The notes under the pieces were generated by a model. The model saw only the letters and a program-made list of their open reading frames with translations, made no database searches and was not told the DNA's origin. The translations under genes and the position numbers were made by a program. 6,136 nucleotides of DNA from Thermoplasmatales archaeon (GTDB lineage Archaea; Thermoplasmatota; E2; DHVEG-1): NCBI GenBank assembly GCA_023140035.1, contig JAGLML010000072.1, positions 1 through 6,136 on the forward strand. Reading direction: 5' to 3'. Below, in pieces: positions 4,909 to 6,136 of the stretch; position 1 is the stretch's first letter; each line of letters begins with the position of its first letter.

Positions 4909-5688
4909 ATGGATTTGACTAACTTAACTCAACCAGTATATCAAACTCATTCTCGTAGATTCATCGAACTGGATGTACTTCGAGGTTTTGCTATTATCTT
5001 TATGATTTTTCTTCATATAATGTGGGATTTAGATTATTTTGGGCTCATTCCCATGAATACCCAAGTATATCAGTTTCAAAAGATTGTACCTGCGATGTTT
5101 TTTGTCCTATTAGGTATGTGTTTAGTGGTTAGCAAAAATAAGAAACTCAATCAACCTTCCTTCGACGAAAAAAGATATAACAAACATCTTTTTCTGCGTG
5201 GGTTAAAAATATTTGGCCTTGGTATGATTATAACAGTAATAACGATGATATTCATACCGGATAGACCGATAATCTTTGGAGTGTTACATTGTATTGGTTT
5301 TTCAATAATATTGAGCATACCATTTCTTAAATTCAAATCCTACAACATCTTGTTTGCAACGTTTATAATACTTACAGGTATCATAATGGGTCAATATACA
5401 ATTGAAAACCCAACAGTTCTCCACCTTGCAGTTGGATTGCATCAATCTGACATCGCCCAATATACCATTGATTATTTTCCATTATTTCCCTGGTTTGGCG
5501 CCTGTTTGTTTGGAATTGCACTTGGACACTTCTTATACAAGGGCAATGAAAGGAGATTTAAGATTCCTGATCTATCAAAATACAAGCCCGTTACAATGTT
5601 TTCATGGCTCGGCCAACATTCGTTAGCCATCTATCTGTTTCACCAGCCGGTAATTGCAGGGGCACTATTCATTTTTATGATTTTTTAG
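4909..5688 (+). CDS. Membrane acetyltransferase-like protein (DUF1624 / HGSNAT catalytic family)
   Basis: This 259-residue polytopic membrane protein resembles the heparan-alpha-glucosaminide N-acetyltransferase catalytic family. The hallmark is ELDVLRGFAIIFMIFLHIMWD (residues 20-40), with acidic and arginine residues entering TM1 and a histidine (H36) and aspartate (D40) near its far end. Other family-like segments are PAMFFVLLGMCL (61-72), FLRGLKIFGLG (95-105), FGVLHCIGFSIILS (123-136), YFPLFPWFGACLFGIALG (189-206) and LGQHSLAIYLFHQP (234-247). About seven hydrophobic segments are visible. Family members are thought to move an acetyl group across the membrane onto a sugar or envelope substrate; the substrate here is unknown. 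The start is supported by a purine-rich SD tract. It is divergent from the secreted protein and converges on the DUF998 gene with 31 bp between stops. The coding end overlaps an inverted repeat. Confidence 0.88.
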   Translation: MDLTNLTQPVYQTHSRRFIELDVLRGFAIIFMIFLHIMWDLDYFGLIPMNTQVYQFQKIVPAMFFVLLGMCLVVSKNKKLNQPSFDEKRYNKHLFLRGLKIFGLGMIITVITMIFIPDRPIIFGVLHCIGFSIILSIPFLKFKSYNILFATFIILTGIIMGQYTIENPTVLHLAVGLHQSDIAQYTIDYFPLFPWFGACLFGIALGHFLYKGNERRFKIPDLSKYKPVTMFSWLGQHSLAIYLFHQPVIAGALFIFMIF

Positions 5689-5709
5689 TACATTTTAAAA
5701 AAATGAATA
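5666..5709. terminator. Symmetric A/T-rich inverted repeat between convergent genes
   Basis: TATTCATTTTT (5666-5676) and AAAAATGAATA (5699-5709) form a perfect 11-bp inverted repeat around a 22-nt loop. A nested TTTTTT/AAAAAA pair lies inside. The sequence gives T-runs on both strands, so it could terminate both the acetyltransferase and the DUF998 transcripts. The left arm lies inside the last codons and the stop codon of the acetyltransferase gene. Confidence 0.5.
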
Positions 5710-5719
5710 AAAAGCGACT

Positions 5720-6136
5720 CTATACAAATGTCATTTTTATTCCATACACCATGCACCAGATGAATGCCGGAAGGCAAGATAATGTTTCAGGAATTGCGAC
5801 ACCCGCCCATGGTATTAAGAGAATAATCGAACAAATAGCTATTATTGCAAAAAGAGTTGCAAGTATGCCCATAGTGCGTTCAGATCGATCTCGTTTTATC
5901 GTTAGTCCAATTATTAGGAGTGATATTGCAAGTAACACAAAAAAAGCTGCTGAAACAATAAAATGTAGTGTATAGACTGTTTCAGGGAATATCCCTATCC
6001 CAATAAGAGCAAATGAGCTTAAACTAAGCATATATGCCCCCGTTTTGTTTTGCAATATTTTTATCAATCCAAGTGAAAACACTAGAGCGAGAATTCCTCC
6101 GAGTATCATGCCAGAGTTGAAGAATATCGCAGAGAT
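5720..6136 (-). CDS. DUF998 family membrane protein (5' end outside window)
   Basis: The frame is open from the right edge to a TAG at 5720-5722, giving 138 visible residues. Reading upstream of an internal ATG at 6109 adds ISAIFFNSG without a stop, and this matches the family pattern in which an FNSG-like segment precedes GGILALVFSLGL. The gene therefore very likely starts outside the window. Four to five hydrophobic segments are visible (about residues 10-28, 34-51, 56-77, 84-105 and 113-131). The motif LIGIGIFPETVYTLHFIVSAAFF is typical of DUF998 proteins, which have about six membrane segments in total. The family's function is not established. It converges on the acetyltransferase gene; no functional link can be shown. 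Confidence 0.8.
   Translation of the reverse strand: MSAIFFNSGMILGGILALVFSLGLIKILQNKTGAYMLSLSSFALIGIGIFPETVYTLHFIVSAAFFVLLAISLLIIGLTIKRDRSERTMGILATLFAIIAICSIILLIPWAGVAIPETLSCLPAFIWCMVYGIKMTFV

Noticed and set aside
5604..5975. Plus-strand 123-aa frame overlapping the acetyltransferase end
   Set aside because: It runs through the acetyltransferase stop region in another frame and is antisense to the DUF998 gene, whose membrane-protein pattern is convincing.
1..6136. CRISPR array, transposon, tRNA/rRNA or defence system
   Set aside because: I found no spaced repeat units, no transposase or integrase motifs, no terminal inverted repeats with target duplications, and no RNA-gene-like folds or known rRNA stretches beyond the short 16S-tail-like match.

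Overview
The window is a piece of an AT-rich euryarchaeal chromosome. The evidence is a run of archaeal informational genes on the minus strand: RadB, a GINS subunit, ribosomal proteins eL42 (L44e) and eS27, aIF2-alpha, Nop10 and a PAC2-type proteasome-assembly chaperone. Archaeal TATA-like elements and GGTGA-type Shine-Dalgarno (SD) sites fit this. RadB points to Euryarchaeota in the broad sense. A single GINS of the Gins51 type, the Ig-like secreted protein and a DUF998 protein would fit a Thermoplasmata-like lineage, but that finer placement is inference only.

Region 1 (1-1931, minus strand) is a tightly packed translation/RNP/proteostasis operon, read from high to low coordinate: eL42, eS27, aIF2-alpha, nop10, PAC2 (cut off at the left edge). 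Gaps are 3, 10, -1 and 3 nt, and several ribosome-binding sites lie inside the end of the preceding gene. Two genes here, eS27 (58 aa) and Nop10 (54 aa), are very short, and PAC2 runs off the window; all three were found by direct translation. Region 2 (1990-3311, minus strand) holds replication/recombination genes: radB and then gins51, each with its own TATA-like element. The 58-nt gap between gins51 and eL42 contains a TATA-like element and an unusual perfect SD/anti-SD sequence.

Region 3 (3451-4605, minus strand) encodes a secreted, sequon-rich, multi-domain Ig/carboxypeptidase-regulatory-like protein with a clear archaeal promoter. It is divergently arranged across a 303-bp intergenic region from region 4 (4909-5688, plus strand), a polytopic membrane acetyltransferase of the DUF1624/HGSNAT type. 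That gene converges on region 5 (5720-6136, minus strand, 5' end outside the window), the C-terminal part of a DUF998 membrane protein. A symmetric A/T-rich inverted repeat lies between the two.

The left half therefore couples DNA replication/repair, ribosome and rRNA modification, translation initiation and proteasome assembly, an arrangement partly conserved across archaea. The right half is lineage-specific cell-envelope content. I see no mobile element, CRISPR array, tRNA/rRNA gene or defence cassette, and no coding system that is clearly new. The most interesting signals are small: the SD/anti-SD element before eL42, a tandem 11-bp repeat and a 15-bp palindrome in the divergent intergenic region, and the convergent terminator-like repeat.
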